From Cyanoderma ruficeps (taxonomy: Eukaryota; Chordata; Aves; Passeriformes; Timaliidae), in the NCBI GenBank assembly GCA_008694505.1, contig VZDJ01000301.1, forward strand, positions 411,485 to 475,484: a stretch of 64,000 nt of DNA, in the 5' to 3' direction. Both the position numbers and the translations under genes were made by a program. Each line of letters begins with the position of its first letter. Position 1 is the stretch's first letter. Under the pieces are notes generated by a model. That model searched no databases. It worked only from the letters and a program-made list of their open reading frames with translations, and was not told the DNA's origin. Shown here in pieces: positions 13,664-26,300 of this stretch.

Positions 13664-14040
13664 TCACAGAATCACAGAATCTGCTGAGGTGGAATGGACC
13701 ACAAAGATCAAGTCCAATGCCCGGCCCTTCACAGCACCATCCCCAAGAGCCACATCTGAGACTCAGTGCCTGAGAGCATTGTCCAAACACTTCTTCAGCT
13801 CTGCCAGACGTGACCTCTTCTCTGGGGACCCTGTTCCAGCGCCCAAACACCCTCTGGGGGCAGAACCTTTCCCAAAGATCCAACCTAAACCTCCCCTGAC
13901 ACAACCTCAGGCCTCTCCCTCAGGCCCTGTCACTGGTCAGCACAGAGCAGGGATCAGTGCCTGCCCCTTCTCTTCACAAGCATTAATGTTCCCTCTGCAG
14001 CTTCCTACAAGGGAACCCCTGCCCAGCCAGAGAGGCTCAG
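13664..14040 (-). mobile_element. CR1-type LINE 3' fragment
   Basis: Read on the minus strand, the element ends at about 13664 with two copies of the GATTCTGTG repeat that terminates CR1 copies. Before it lie the end of ORF2 and the short 3' UTR. A minus-strand frame over 13690-13850 keeps the residues RWNRVPREEV and a following FGQC region, which correspond to the C-terminal end of CR1 reverse transcriptase. Frames are broken, so this is a 5'-truncated, dead copy. The match is clear to about 13980; the segment to 14040 is probably the same element but less certain. CR1 moves by target-primed reverse transcription and usually leaves such 5' truncations. Confidence 0.9.
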
Positions 14041-16285
14041 GTGAAAAAAGTTTTCAAGTTTTGCAGAATGGAGGTTATGGTTGCTCTCTGGGAGCCACTG
14101 AATTGTAATAATTCAAGAGAAGCAGGCCAGGTTTTGCCCTCTAGCAGCCTGGGTATGGACTCCAGGTTTCTGGGCGTTCTTAGTGCCTGCACTTTGTCCT
14201 GGCACTTCTGGAGAGGTGACAGACACAGCTGTGATGATGTTGGGGCAGCAGGAGAGAGCAAACACCCAGGCTCCTGCTCTGCAATGGGAACACAAATCCC
14301 ATCCCAGGCAGGTGTGCAAGTCTTTTTCTCCCTGTTAAACCCGTGCATTTGCTGATTGACCTGAACTGGCTCTGCCTGCCCAGGAGCTGTGAGCGTGCAC
14401 TGACTCAGACTTGGCACGGTGACACCACATCCCCACAGCTCTGGCCAGCTCCAGGCTGACAGGGAGCTCCTGTGTGCCAGCAAAGAGCAGGCAGGGGTAC
14501 TCAGTGCTGCCCACGGTGCCAGGTTTTGCTCCTGTGCTCACAGAGAAAATTATAAAAGCACAGAACAATCATAATCCATCCTTGGAGAAACAGTTGGTTT
14601 CTCCACTGTCACACATGCATTATCATTCACAACCCTGGAAGGCTATCAACAACCAGGAACAAACCCCATACATTATTTTATTCTAGCATGCAACATTATT
14701 CATCTTTTTCCCTTTCAATGTGAATCCATCTTTGTCAGAAAAAGCCCTGTTGCAGTGTCTGTGGTGCAGATTCCCACACTGACCTGGGTTGTCAGAGTTG
14801 CAAAGTTTAAAATCACAATTCAGAGATCTTTTTTAGGTCCCTCCCATGCAGAAAAAGTAAAGCTTCTCCAGACAGAAAAAATGTATTTACTGCACCACAT
14901 TAGCTACATCACAAGCAGCAAGGACTTAAATCTTCACACACACCCAGGTTTTGCAAAGTCTCCCGGGAGATGAACCTGAACCAAAAGGATGGATATCAAG
15001 CTCTGCTGTAAAGACATGAGAGATAACACTTAGGAAGAGAAAAATTACTTGAAAAGAGAACAATGAAATATTATCTTGAACACAAGAGAACAACAACTTT
15101 CAATTCAAACCCAATTACTTTTTCCAGCACTTAAAGTGAAATTGCTTTGGCAGTGCACAATGCTGAGAAGTTGATTGACACGATCTAGCATTTCATGGAC
15201 ATAACCTGGCCCAAAAATCTTTTTTTTTTTTTAAGCAAGTACCTATAAATCTACACAAATACACTTAGCTCTATTTCATCCTATCAAAAAAATTCCTGTT
15301 ACAGGAGAAGGAAAGGAGAATAGGAGTCCACAACTACCATAATTTATTCCTTTGTTCTAGAAAAAATTCTGCCTGAATTCTACTGGGATTTGTGCCAAAA
15401 AACAGGTTTCCTTAGATTTTGGTGCTGATCATGTGCTTAGAGAAAAACCCATTCGAGGTTCTTGCCCAGTAGCTGAGCCTCAATCAGCTTGCTTGTTAAC
15501 CTGCCGTTGCCATACAAAAACTGAGGATGTGACACATCAAACCCTAGTACATGCTGTAAGTTATTAAAAGAGATTTGCTGCAGGCTTTTTGGGCTTTTTG
15601 GCTGATGTCAGTCAAGCTGCTTCAGGTTTGGGTCCCACAGTGACTGAATTATTTCTGCAACAGGCTGCAAGGATTAACCAAGGCAGTAGAGATTAGCTGT
15701 GCCACAAAGCTAATTCCCCCTAGCTTTTCTCCACTAGTGGAGGAGTTCTCAGTTCAGATTTTGCAGCATGGCCACATGAGCAGCCTGACCATGGCCATCA
15801 CCCTTGGAAACCTCAGAAATATCAGGATGCAAAGTGTGAGCCTATCTCTGTTTTAAGCCTCACGGAATTCTGGCTACCTGGCTTTCCTCTGTTTATGTCA
15901 CAGTTAGAGTGGTCCATCATTCAGTGCCACCCTGCTTCCCATGGGAATGAGAGGTCCACCAGAGCAAGGAAATACAGCATGGGTTTAGCAAGCAGGTTAT
16001 GACTTCCATGTGGGAGCACAGAACTGCTTTAGGTCAATAAAGCCTATGTTTCCTCAAACTCTGAAAATCCAAGTTTCACTAAAAACAAAATTGCAGTTTT
16101 GCCTTCTAACCTGCTGAAATAAACAAGGAGCTTTAGGGTCCTTCTCACTTCCCTCAGCTCCCAGGGTCACACATCCCACTCTTCACTTAGACTTTATTTA
16201 GCATGTCGTCTGGCATCCATCCCTCCCAAAACAGAAAGGGGACATGTTTCGGATCACCACTCACTCCCCTTCACTGAGAGATACG
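14041..16285. other. Non-coding stretch, no gene recognised
   Basis: Frames up to 148 codons on the minus strand (14037-14483) overlap a 104-codon plus frame and have skewed W/C/S-rich composition. I treat them as chance. A run of 13 T lies at 15220-15232, and a 9-base direct repeat (GGCTTTTTG) lies near 15583-15602. Nothing else was recognised. Confidence 0.55.
15220..15232 (+). repeat. T13 homopolymer
   Basis: Thirteen consecutive T. On the minus strand this is an A13 run that could mark an old poly(A)-tailed insertion, but no retrocopy is visible next to it. Confidence 0.8.
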
Positions 16286-16469
16286 AAGACTTGGGTTGGC
16301 AGGAACTTGAAACATCATCCAGTTCCAATCCCCCTGCCATGTGCAGGGACACCTTCCACTGTCCCAGGTTGCTCCAAGCCCCGTCCAACCTGGCCTTGGA
16401 CACTGCTGGGAATGGAGCATCCACAGCTTCTCTGGGCAATGTCTGCCAGTGCCTCACCACCCTCACAGC
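16286..16469 (-). mobile_element. CR1-type LINE 3' fragment
   Basis: On the minus strand this carries the end of CR1 ORF2, with VRVVRHWQTLPREAVDAPF and then SKARLDGAWSNL in a frame over 16330-16470. It is followed by the 3' UTR block ending in the GGTTGGAACT-like and CCAACCCAA segments. The terminal short repeat is lost or decayed at the 16286 side, and homology ends abruptly near 16469. It belongs to the same lineage as 52645-53490. It is a truncated, dead copy; the residues shown are those expected near the C-terminus of CR1 reverse transcriptase. Confidence 0.88.
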
Positions 16470-19189
16470 AGCTCCCCCCACTTTTGGGCACAGTTCCTCT
16501 CCATAGCACCCTGGAGTGCCTTGTCTTTCCCTGAGCTGAGCGTTCCACATCCACTTCTGTGCCCAACATTAATGAAGCATCCTGGTTTATCTGTCAGAGA
16601 AATAACGTTTGATGCAGTGCCTCTGAACTGAGTGATTTGTCAAGGTAACTGCAACGGGAGGACAGAGCAGTGCTGGGAGCTAATGTATTACTGTCCTGAT
16701 AGATTCATGTTCTTAAATTGATGGCTGACATTGCTGGACCTCTCCGTGGAGAAACTGCCTGGCCCATTGAAAATGCCATGTTAAAAATACCAGTATTTAT
16801 CACTTATGGGGTGTTTTATAGCCTTGGATCTATTTACAAAAATTAACCAATGGATCTCCTCCAGTTTCTGTGCTGAGAACTCGGCATTACTAACATCACT
16901 CTTGTCTTACAGAAGGGAAAATATGAAAGCCTCGTGAACTGGCCGAGTACCCACAGATCTGGCTGAACATTCCAAGGGTAACATGAAAAGCGCAGAAGAC
17001 ACATAAACCCATAAACACCGAACTACAATGAAAAGATTGGTCAGAAACTATATTAAATTCTGTTTTCTCCCAGAGGAATATGAAAATATGCCTTTTGTCT
17101 TCAGACACGTGATACTATACCTCTAAATTAGGAACAAGGCTAGAATTCTGAACTATCAGTGTTTTACCTGGTGCTACAATCCAAATCCTATTGACCTCTT
17201 TACTTGTTAGTACCATATGTCACAGCAACTCAGTGAAAAAAGCAATGCAGTATCTGAACAGAATTTAAAGTTCATTTTTCTTGTAACTTTTGTGTCAGTC
17301 CTAGAACTTCACAGCAGACAATTCCTTCCTTCAAAGGTCTCCTCACCAGTACCACATTTGCAAGTAACAAGCCTATTTTGAGCCTAGATTATAAACAATC
17401 ATCCTGGCAAAGCCCAAACTCCCTTGACTGCCCAGTGACTCTCTCTATGCAGAAAAATGGAAAATGAGTCTCCCTTGTAGGCTATCAAAGCCCTGGCAGC
17501 ACTGCAGGGCTGTTTGTACGTGCTCCTCTCCAACGCCTGATTTCAAAGCTGAGTTGTGCTCCTGGGAACTCCCACACACCAGTACAAGTGCTGTTTGTAT
17601 TACTTAGGAAAATAATGAGGTAATTTCTCCTTTGCCTTGTCCTTCCAGCTGTCACTGCCTGCAGAGGCCATTCCCTCCAGCCCCTGTGGTGCTCCTGCCT
17701 GTTCACAGGTGCCACCAGAACAGCTCTGAGAGCTGACATTGTCACTGCCTGGCACTTCCCTCTGCTGTTTTCCATTTTCAATGCTGTATTTCTAATAAAG
17801 GTGAGGAATTGAAAGCAAGCAAAGGGGACATTGTACTACAGTCTAAGGGGTCTTGAAAATGAGAATTAAACACCTAAAATTCCATCTGTGCTTTTGGTAA
17901 ATCCCTGGTCCCTCAAATGAAGGTAATCAACACAGTTTTTTACATTTGGTAAGCAAACTACTGAATGTCCCAATCTTCCTCACCTTTAATGTTAATATGA
18001 CTTTCCTTAATCCCCACTCTTGAAAAATGCATCAGGCATATGTCTCTGCAGAGGACAAAACCCAAACCAGTCAGCCCAGAATAGCTTTGATCATATTTAT
18101 TGAAGTTGTCTTTGTGAAATATGTTCCTTTTAAAACTCGGTTATTAGAAGTTCAGAATAATGAGACCATTAAAATAACTTAGCACAGACTGGAATCAATT
18201 AAAATAAATGGGTAGGAATAAGGACTTTAAGAACAAGTTGCTTCATCAGGGAATTCAGCACTCGTGTCTACCTTGGCTTCAGTCTTTGCCACATGTATAT
18301 TCATAGTGCCTTGATTCAGAATTACACACAGCTGATGTGTGTAACCAATGTTTTGGTTATTGGATCAACTCAAATGTGCTTTTTCTCTTTTCTTTTTAAG
18401 GTAGAAGACTGCTTTTTAAAAACAGAGTGTGTACCAGTTCACCGTCAACGAATCTTTAGTGGTCTCTTTTCTTTTTCAGCCAGATGGAATTACTGTACCA
18501 GATCTCTGTGTATATAAACCTATGCTTAAGTTTATTTTGATCCAGGATATCAGGTATTTAAGGATAGACTATTCACAGGGTTGTATGCCTTTCTGTGGGA
18601 TTTGGGGAATTTAACCTCCCTTTGTTGAAAATTGTAACCAAAGTACTGAACTGAATAGGGATGAACAAGCTTAACTGGAGTTTTTAGCTCATCAGATGTG
18701 CTGCTTTCTTCCCAACTAAATCTAAAGAAGGGGAGACATTGTTGAATATACCTTACACAAAGAGAATTTTTTCTGATGAAACATAGGCCTAGATTTGAAA
18801 GCACTTACCAGCATGAGAAAGGAATCCAGAACAGAAAAACACTTGTAACAGGTGCACAGCCTCTCTTGGGGCTTGAAAGTAGGTAGAAGTTCTCTCTTTT
18901 ATGTTTGTGTGAGAAATAGTAAAAAAACCTTACAGGAGTGCTTCAAGATCTGAATATTTTCATATCTGAGATCGAGCACCTTTCCATTCTAGGAAAAAAA
19001 AAAGAAGATTAATGCACCATATGGGGTTTCAGGAGAGCCCAGTAAGACTTGAACTTAGCCAGTGATTTTCAGTGCAAGGAGTCAAAAAAAAACCAGACTG
19101 TCCCCCAGTTTTTTTTCACCATTTCTTGTGACTGTTTTGTCTGTTCTTTGATATATTCCTACTGTCCCATGACTGCCTTTCCATGCAGT
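16470..19189. other. Non-coding stretch, no gene recognised
   Basis: Two acceptor-like sites occur. One is at 16912 (CTTGTCTTACAG) with 17 open codons after it. The other is at 18479 (TCTTTTCTTTTTCAG), followed by an open 74-base block to a weak CAG|GTATTT at 18553. Neither is backed by coding character. No transposon was recognised. Confidence 0.5.
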
Positions 19190-19250
19190 GAAGAAATGTT
19201 CCAGTACATGGGGCTTCGAGCAACCTGGTCTAGTGGAAGATGTCCCTGCC
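19190..19250 (+). mobile_element. Short internal CR1 relic
   Basis: The bases at about 19211-19250 match the CR1 3' region that encodes the last residues of ORF2 and the start of the 3' UTR (GGTCTAGTGGAAGATGTCCC). They match the same part of the 16286 and 52645 copies with very few differences. An upstream scrap near 19190-19205 fits the preceding CR1 bases with a small deletion. Both flanks leave CR1 abruptly, so the copy has lost its 3' terminus. It is on the opposite strand to the two other members of its lineage here. Confidence 0.75.
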
Positions 19251-19499
19251 TTTCCTGTCCTTTTTTAAATAAAAAGATAAATTTGTTTTCAGCATACTTA
19301 AGCTTAATTTTGCAAAACCATTGCTTTCCAGCAGTCTCCAGTTGTCCAGCTACACCAGGTTTTGTTGAAAGGGCTTCCAACCTTATTTTCATATGATTTT
19401 CAGTGACTCTGCCTAACCATGGATGTCATCTGAGCAGGAACTTTACATCACGAGAAATTGCAACTCAACAAAAAGCTTTCAGCAAGCAGCAGTTCTCCA
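19251..19499. other. Non-coding spacer, nothing recognised
   Basis: This is a T-rich spacer between the CR1 relic and the AT-rich block. No exon, RNA gene or further repeat was seen. Confidence 0.5.
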
Positions 19500-19760
19500 A
19501 GGCACAGAGTTATTAATGTATTAGAGCATGCTAGTTAAGCAAGATAATTAATATATTTCTGAGCATTAGGTATGCATGGCCAACTCTGATAGCTGTCAGC
19601 AAAATATAATCTAGGTAATTTCTGGCATATAAATTGAATGCACTTTTGAAAAACAATTTCTCATTATGAAGACTAATTAATTTTGGGGAAAAGCTTGCTT
19701 TTGTTTAATTTGAACAATAAATTTAATTATGATAACAAACACCCAGTGGACAAACCATTC
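19500..19760. other. AT-rich ATTA-motif block, possible conserved regulatory element
   Basis: About 260 bases carry repeated TTAATTA/AATTAAT-type motifs without becoming a simple repeat, plus GATAAT/AGATAA-like sites. There is no recognisable transposon. It lies 700 bases before the CpG-dense block at 20420. Combinations like this often mark developmental regulatory DNA, but only cross-species conservation would show it. Confidence 0.22.
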
Positions 19761-20419
19761 TGAAGAACATTATCTCTGTCCACAAATAATCAGTTTTCTT
19801 TTATTGAAAACCTGATCCTGGAATGTCACCAAGAAAAAACCACTTTGCTTATTGCAAACACCAACATGATTTCCTGTGTCATATTTAGGAATAAATCTGG
19901 CATTAAACTCACTTGCAATGGTGCCAGCTTCATACACAGCGAGGTATCACAACCTGCCTGATGCTCAAAAGTGTGGCTGAAATGTTCAATACCACAGGCA
20001 ATTGATAAAAAAACAGGTAGCTGGAATAGAAGGTATTTCTTTTATTATCAGCTTCCAGCAGCCTAGGTAGTGAATAGAAAGCAGTGGAACAAGACCAAGG
20101 GAAAAAAACTGGGCTGTGCCAGGCTTTCTCTTTTTCTCCTCAGGACAGCAGTTGTCAGGACAAGACCCTTAAAAACTGGCAAGGTGGGATCCAAACCCTG
20201 TCCTTCTTTGTCCTCCTCATTCAGTAACAGCCTGTTCACCCTCTCACAGCTGGGACACAGCAGGGATTTCTGTGGTCCCAGTGTCAGCCCCTTGAGCAGA
20301 AGTTGCTGGTGAGCCCATTTCAGATAAAGCTGAGAGTCTGTCATGGTGCAGCTCTCCCAGTGCTGCCCTGTTTTGCTGTTCTCCCCTCTCCCCTGAGCAA
20401 TACGTGTGGACCCTTTGGA
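19761..20419. other. Non-coding spacer, nothing recognised
   Basis: Sequence rises in GC towards the CpG cluster. Frames on both strands (80-93 codons) overlap each other and show no family resemblance. Confidence 0.5.
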
Positions 20420-20885
20420 GCGGGATATTCAGTCCTTTATCACAACACACAACAAATACTCTGTATCGGGCTGTGCAGGCTGAGGGAGGAATGAGCGCCG
20501 ATGCAGAGGGCTGATGGAAAAGTCCTGCTTCCGTGGCTGGGAACAAGCTCTGTCTGCATCCTTCGGGGAAGCAGGAGAAGCCCTGAATCGGTACAGGCAT
20601 GCACGTGTTGTCCCGGGAAAGCGACACTGCCTCTGCGAGGGTCGCCTGCAGCTGCCCCGAGACGTGGCTGTGCCATGCCACTGCCACCACGGGGGAGGGA
20701 CCGGGCTCTCCTCTCCTCCCACCACCGCTCCTCAAGCGCAGGAAGGTGACAGCGATGTCGCACGTGTGGCCTCCACGCAGCTGGGTGTGCTGCTCGGAAA
20801 GGACGATCCTTCCAGCCAGGTGATTTTTACCCCCTCCTTTCTCCTCCCTGCGAGCTGCTCACGGCGGAGCGGAGTTACACTGTGA
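20420..20885. promoter_or_regulatory. CpG-island-like block
   Basis: I counted roughly 28 CpG in about 450 bases, against very sparse CpG in most of the window. With G+C near 60 percent by eye, observed/expected CpG comes to about 0.7, above the usual 0.6 island criterion. A CCCGCCC Sp1-type box lies just downstream near 20970. Open frames of 123 codons (plus, 20514-20885) and 163 codons (minus, 20244-20735) cross it, but simultaneous opening in several frames is expected in GC-rich DNA and neither resembles a known protein. Such islands usually mark promoters or intragenic regulatory sites; the direction of any transcript is not clear from sequence. Confidence 0.5.
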
Positions 20886-23254
20886 TGACCACGAGGCAGC
20901 TTTCAAAATAAAATATCCTGCTTTTGCCCATGGCAGGGAGTTGTTTTTATTGACTCTGAAGTGTCACACCCCGCCCTCATTTGTTCGCGTGGGATTTGAG
21001 ATTAGAAAGTGAAGTTCAAGCAGCCAGTTAAAAGTGCTGAGATTCGGAAAGGGAACAGCAGAAGAAGCACGGATCCCCCCGAAGAAGGACAACAAGCCTT
21101 TGAAGTCTTTTTCCTTTGCTCAGCCATCTAACTTGTGTGCAATTCATGGCCCCTGGGGTTAAGATTTGCATCCCAAAAGAAAGACTTAAAAAGTAGCTGG
21201 TTTGAGGCACTCACACTTAGAATCCGGATACTTCACAGGCTTCATGGAGAGCTGCATCACATTTCTCAGAAGCCTCTATAACCTTGGTGCTAAGGAGCTG
21301 CTCCTGTCACAAACCCTTCATACAGCGCTGAGTCAGATGAAACATCAGCAGGGATGTGGCAAACTTGCTTACTCTTATTTTTCTCCATGATCACTGCTTT
21401 CCCTTGCTGAGTACCTGGCTTAGCAGGGCAAGTTCTTCACAAAGGATTGCTTCAGCAGTGAGACATGCATTCAGATGACATAGGAAAGGCCACAAAAACA
21501 TTAAAATAAAATAAAAGGAAAGAGAGAAGGGCGCTTTGCCTGAATTTCTGCTAAAGGCAGCTTGGAAGCACACAGGTCCTTTAAAAGACTTGAGATGAAA
21601 TGCAGGCTCGACTTTGAAGTACTGCATATGTGAGCTAGGGATCATCCTGGTGGAAAGATTAATACATCCTTCGTCCTCTCTCAAAAACTTTCTTCTCACA
21701 TTTATTGTTTTACCTCCTGCTGCATTAACCTTACTACAGCTGGAAATTTCTGAACTGTATTCCTAGCAGTGAACTCAGGAAGAATTGTCTGGTTTGCTGT
21801 TCTCACATTCAGTTACAGGGGTAAAACACGTGTTTGGGCAGTGCTTGTTACTCATTCCAGCTCTCAACTGGTCTCAGGCAAGTCACCACAGAGGGTGGTG
21901 TGAAAATCTCCCAGAAATGCCAGAGCTCGAGTAAAATAAGAAATTTAACAGATGATCAAGCCAAGAAAAACTTATTTGGTAAAGAGGAGAATGGGATCAA
22001 TATGTGTCAAATCCAGCTGAGTAAGTCTGCTGCACTGTGGGGCTTCTGAAACCCTGACAAGTAAACCTGTGGGGGCAGGCTGGGCAATTTAAGAGCTAGC
22101 TGAGCAAAGACACTCATTGTCACAGAGTAGCCTCATTATCAGACTAATCAGAGCATAGGTAACTGCAGCAGTAAGACAAATCTAACAGAAATCCATTCGC
22201 AAAGGACTGAGAGCAAGTGGAAAGAGAAAAAAGAAAAATTCTTCAAATACTTGGCATAGAACATCATCATCATCCTGATACCACAAGTGAGCGCAACAGG
22301 AACGAGCAAAATTCCTGTCACTCTGCAGATTACAGAGCCCTGCAGCTACCAGCTTTTCTCATGGGAGCAGGGAATCCCTGCAGAGGCACAAATAGCAGCA
22401 TCTGGCTCTGGGTTGAATTCCCAAGGTCACATTTAAGCAGAGCAAGAATTTAGCTGCTGCTGAGACTTGAAATGCAGTACGAAGCACCACGTTGGGCTGG
22501 CAGAAGCCCACAAGTTGTGCCCATGCAGAGCTCTGCCAGGGAGGAGCAGTGCAAGGGGCAGGAATGACACATTCAGGGAACCCTCCTGCTCTCTCCCCTC
22601 ACTGGAGCACGGTGGCACTGCCAGTTGACAGCTCCAGCAGCACTGGATGGACTGCAAGGACCCTGTCCATCCAGGCAAGTACCCAGGAATACACTGTTGG
22701 GGTGGAAGGAAATGAGGGATGAAGATCTTATCATTAGGACTGTAATTGCATTTAATCATTTCACATTATAACCTAGTAACTGGCTTTCAAGTCATTGTCC
22801 TACAGAGGATCTGCTGCACAGAGAGTGCTGAGACTTGACTGCTTTTGATGAAGAGTCCCTGCAATTACAAGATTCCTGGAAAATGTCTGGTTTCAAGACA
22901 GCATTTTCTGATTGAAATCACAGCACAGGGCAATTCCAGCCAGCACAAAGAGCGAGATTCCCTCTCTGTGGAGCAGGGATCCAAGGCACAGGAGGTGATT
23001 TTCACTAGAGAGTTTACAACAAAGCAAACTGCAGGAGGAGAATCCTGACTGCAGTGTTTGCTCCAGGTACACAAGAGCGATTCTCATTAGCAACAAAGTC
23101 ATTATTTAACATTATCTTTATCTCCTCCTTGAAGAGAAAATTGGTACGTGGCCAAAGGTTTTGTTTCCCACCCATTCGCCTGGCCCAAAAGCCATCTTAA
23201 ATTCTCTCATTAGCTTTCCTGCCTGACTCTCCACCACAGGACTTGTATGCTTCG
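20886..23254. other. Non-coding stretch, no gene recognised
   Basis: CpG falls quickly after about 21010. No exon, transposon or RNA gene was recognised. Frames are short and overlap on both strands. Confidence 0.55.
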
Positions 23255-23350
23255 TAAAAATTAATGAATTAACTCTGCCAGCAGCTCTATGACAACAGAA
23301 AATATTACTCCCACTTTACATATTTTAAAGATGCAGACAACGCTACAGGC
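23255..23350 (+). mobile_element. MIR-like SINE relic
   Basis: The order of segments TTAATGAATTAACT, CAGCAGCTCTATGA, ATTACTCCCACTTTACA and GATGCAGACAACG follows the central part of the mammalian-wide interspersed repeat (TTAACTCATTTAAT, CAACAACCCTATGA, ATTATCCCCATTTTACA, GATGAGGAAACTGAG). Divergence is high, as expected for a repeat that predates the amniote radiation. The match is from memory of the consensus, so it is tentative. Confidence 0.4.
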
Positions 23351-26300
23351 TTGCACTGGATGTCCAATATAAAGAATGTGAGTCTCACAGATTTCTAGGG
23401 TGCCTGATATTTTATGCTCTGAGAGCAGTTCTAAGAAAATTCTGTTAAAGACACAAGTATGAAATTCGGGGAATACAGATGTGATTTATCTCCATCCTGT
23501 AAGTCAGTCATCTAACAGAAACTAAATTAGGCCTTTATTTGCTCTAATCTTCCTCTGTAGTCTCTGAAAAGGGGTAAAGCAACTTGTGTCCACATGGCTG
23601 TGCAATACCCACCCTGGGTCTCTTCTCTCCGTATGTTTTCCTCGTAAGTGTGGAATGAGTTTTCTGAAATGGAATAACGAGCATATTTCCAACAGATTTT
23701 GTGGTTCAGTTTCCTCTAGCTCAGCACTACTTTGTTGCTCTTACAGAGTCAACAGGGTTTCCAAATGGATGGGCTGCAGCGCAGCAGCCCCTGTTGTTGC
23801 TGTGGGGCACTTGTGTACCTCTAGTTTTGATATTGTACAAGCCTACAATAAAATGTCAGTCAGTGCTCCAACAGACTGATAATTATGAAGGAGCTACTTA
23901 TCTGTCTAATGAAAGAGTGATGAGGATAAGAAGAAGATTTGGCCTGTGATACTATTCATTTATCACAAAGATCTTAATTAAATGTTGTTAAATCTTTGAT
24001 GGTCTGGCCACTTGCAAAGGATGGCCAGCACTGTTTCTGGCCATGAATGCAAGGTGTGGTTCTCTAGAAAGGAGGCAAAAGTACTTTTTTCCTGAATTAG
24101 CATTTTTTTAAGCCTCTGGATGTGCATATCTCAAGCCTTGGTTTGCAAAAGCACATGAGGGCAGCAAGTGCCTGTGTGACTGAATCATTACCCAGGTTGC
24201 AAATGCAGGAAACTCAGCATGCAAAAATAATAATAAAAAAAGTATCAAACAGTCCCCACTTCTTCCCTGGAAACACAGACCCAAGGAGCCACTTGCAAAA
24301 CACAGCCTTAGATCTTGAGCTGCTGCAGCTGCCATCTGCAGACTGCTTTCAAAATGTAATAAAATGCAATTTGAACAGGAGGTAAAGAATGTGATATGTG
24401 CTTTATGGCTAAATAATTAACAAAACAATTTGAAAAGACTGAAATATTCATAGCTTTAAATATTTATAAATTAATTTTTAAAGTCACTATGCAGTATTGA
24501 GTTATCTTAAAAAGTCTGCCAATCTAGGACCTCTCAGTTTCATTTCTGCTTGTTATTACAGTTATTAATGCTCAAAAAATGACAGGTGCTTGGCAAGGGA
24601 GATGAAATGCAGCTTCCAAAACAGAAACAGCAGCTAATGGTTGTGCACTAGTGTAAGGTCAGCTACTCTGCTGGCAGTCACTGGAGAAAACCCAGCTCCT
24701 GATGATCCTGAGTGAATGTGCCCAGAGCTAGACAAGCCTTTCTGAGCTGTGCCAACAAATCCCCCAAAGCAACAATTCCTGGCCCCATCAATGTTAGCAA
24801 CAACCTGTTGCTGACTGTGGCTGATACAGGGGTAGGTAACAACAATCCCCTCCCTGGGGTCCCTGCTGGACCACTCAGCAGCATGGGGAGCCTCAGTGCA
24901 AGCCAAGAAAGACCAATGCAACATGACAATGCAGAGTACATTTGCTGTAGCTGTATCTTTTTCCTTCGTGTCCTCACAACAATCTGCACATTGTAGCAAG
25001 AATTTCAGCTGTCCTTATTTGTCCCAAGATAAATTAAAATATTAATAATGAGGTTGGTGATATTCCACTCTGGCACCACGTTACCATGCAGGAGGAGACC
25101 CCTGCCTGCTCTCCTGCATCGACACCTGCAAACGTTCCCCCTGGAAAACAGCCAGTTTGCTGGACGTGCACAGTCCCCTCATGCTCACCAATGCCACAGG
25201 CACCAGAGCACCTCAGGCTCCTCCTGCATGGCCCCCTCACAAACACGAAGAAACAATGGCACAAGGGCAATGATCCTTTCAATACTTCTGCCCTACGTTT
25301 CTCCTTCACTTCCCTTTGATACTTATTTCTGATAAATACTCTGTATTCATGTAGCAGCAGGAGACCATCACCCTTTGCTAAGTCTGCTTCCCTTGACATC
25401 TCTGAATTACTCTCATTTGATGTGATTCAGATGGGTTACACTTAAAGAGGCTTACATGGCAGTGCTTAGAAGAACAACAAAAGTTGTCAGACTATTTTTT
25501 TATATCACCTAAATAAATAATTACTTTTTTTTTTTAAAAAAGGTATCTCAGTATTTGTAAGTGTGTGAATATCTGGAGCTTGTATCCTTCCAGAACAACA
25601 GGAATGAAAGGTCAGTTTATGACTCACAGAAGAAATAGTTTAATCTCATTTTCTTAGAAGGTTTCATAGTTTAATCCAGAGCATTGCTTTAATCTTTTGC
25701 TTTAATTTATGACTACACTTTGAAAAGAGTTGAATACCATAATAGAATGGATAATCATATATATATGAACACTTCCCAAATGGGACTAAATGGGACATAA
25801 CCAGTGAATAGGATAATCTTATAATGATACTTCTCAAACCAGAAGATCATTCCTCTGATCAGCCAATGTTGTTGCATCTGCTCCTGAGCAGTTCTGGTCC
25901 ATCACAGCCCATGCCGTGGGGAGACAAGGATTTAAGAGATGCAGATCACCCTCCATCTGGTGATGTAGATTACCTGAACTTCCCTGCTTTTCACTCACAC
26001 TTTCTGGCAATTTCCTGTCTTGACTTAATCTTTTAAAAAGAACTCATTTAAATAATGATCCTTCTCTAACAGTCAATTGCTTTCTCAAAGTGAGCTGATG
26101 TAAATCGAGTAGGTGGCTTGTCATCACATCATAGAAACATCAGAGAGATGCAGCAAACTTCATCAGGCTGCAATTAGTGTTTTCAGAGCAATTTATATGG
26201 TTCATTTTGTAGTGCCACTGCTGGTCCTACACAATGAGGGTTTCTCTTCATGATTACAGATGTTACTCAAAACAGTTATAAAACATCTTCCTTTAGAATC

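Noticed and set aside
14037..14483. 148-codon minus frame beside the CR1 copy
   Set aside because: Overlaps a plus-strand frame and has no coding character.
18480..18553. Exon-like 74-base block after a strong pyrimidine tract
   Set aside because: Donor CAG|GTATTT is weak, length breaks frame and no partner exon is visible.
20244..20735. 163-codon minus frame over the CpG cluster
   Set aside because: GC-rich DNA has few stops; three other frames are also open here, and the residues show no domain.
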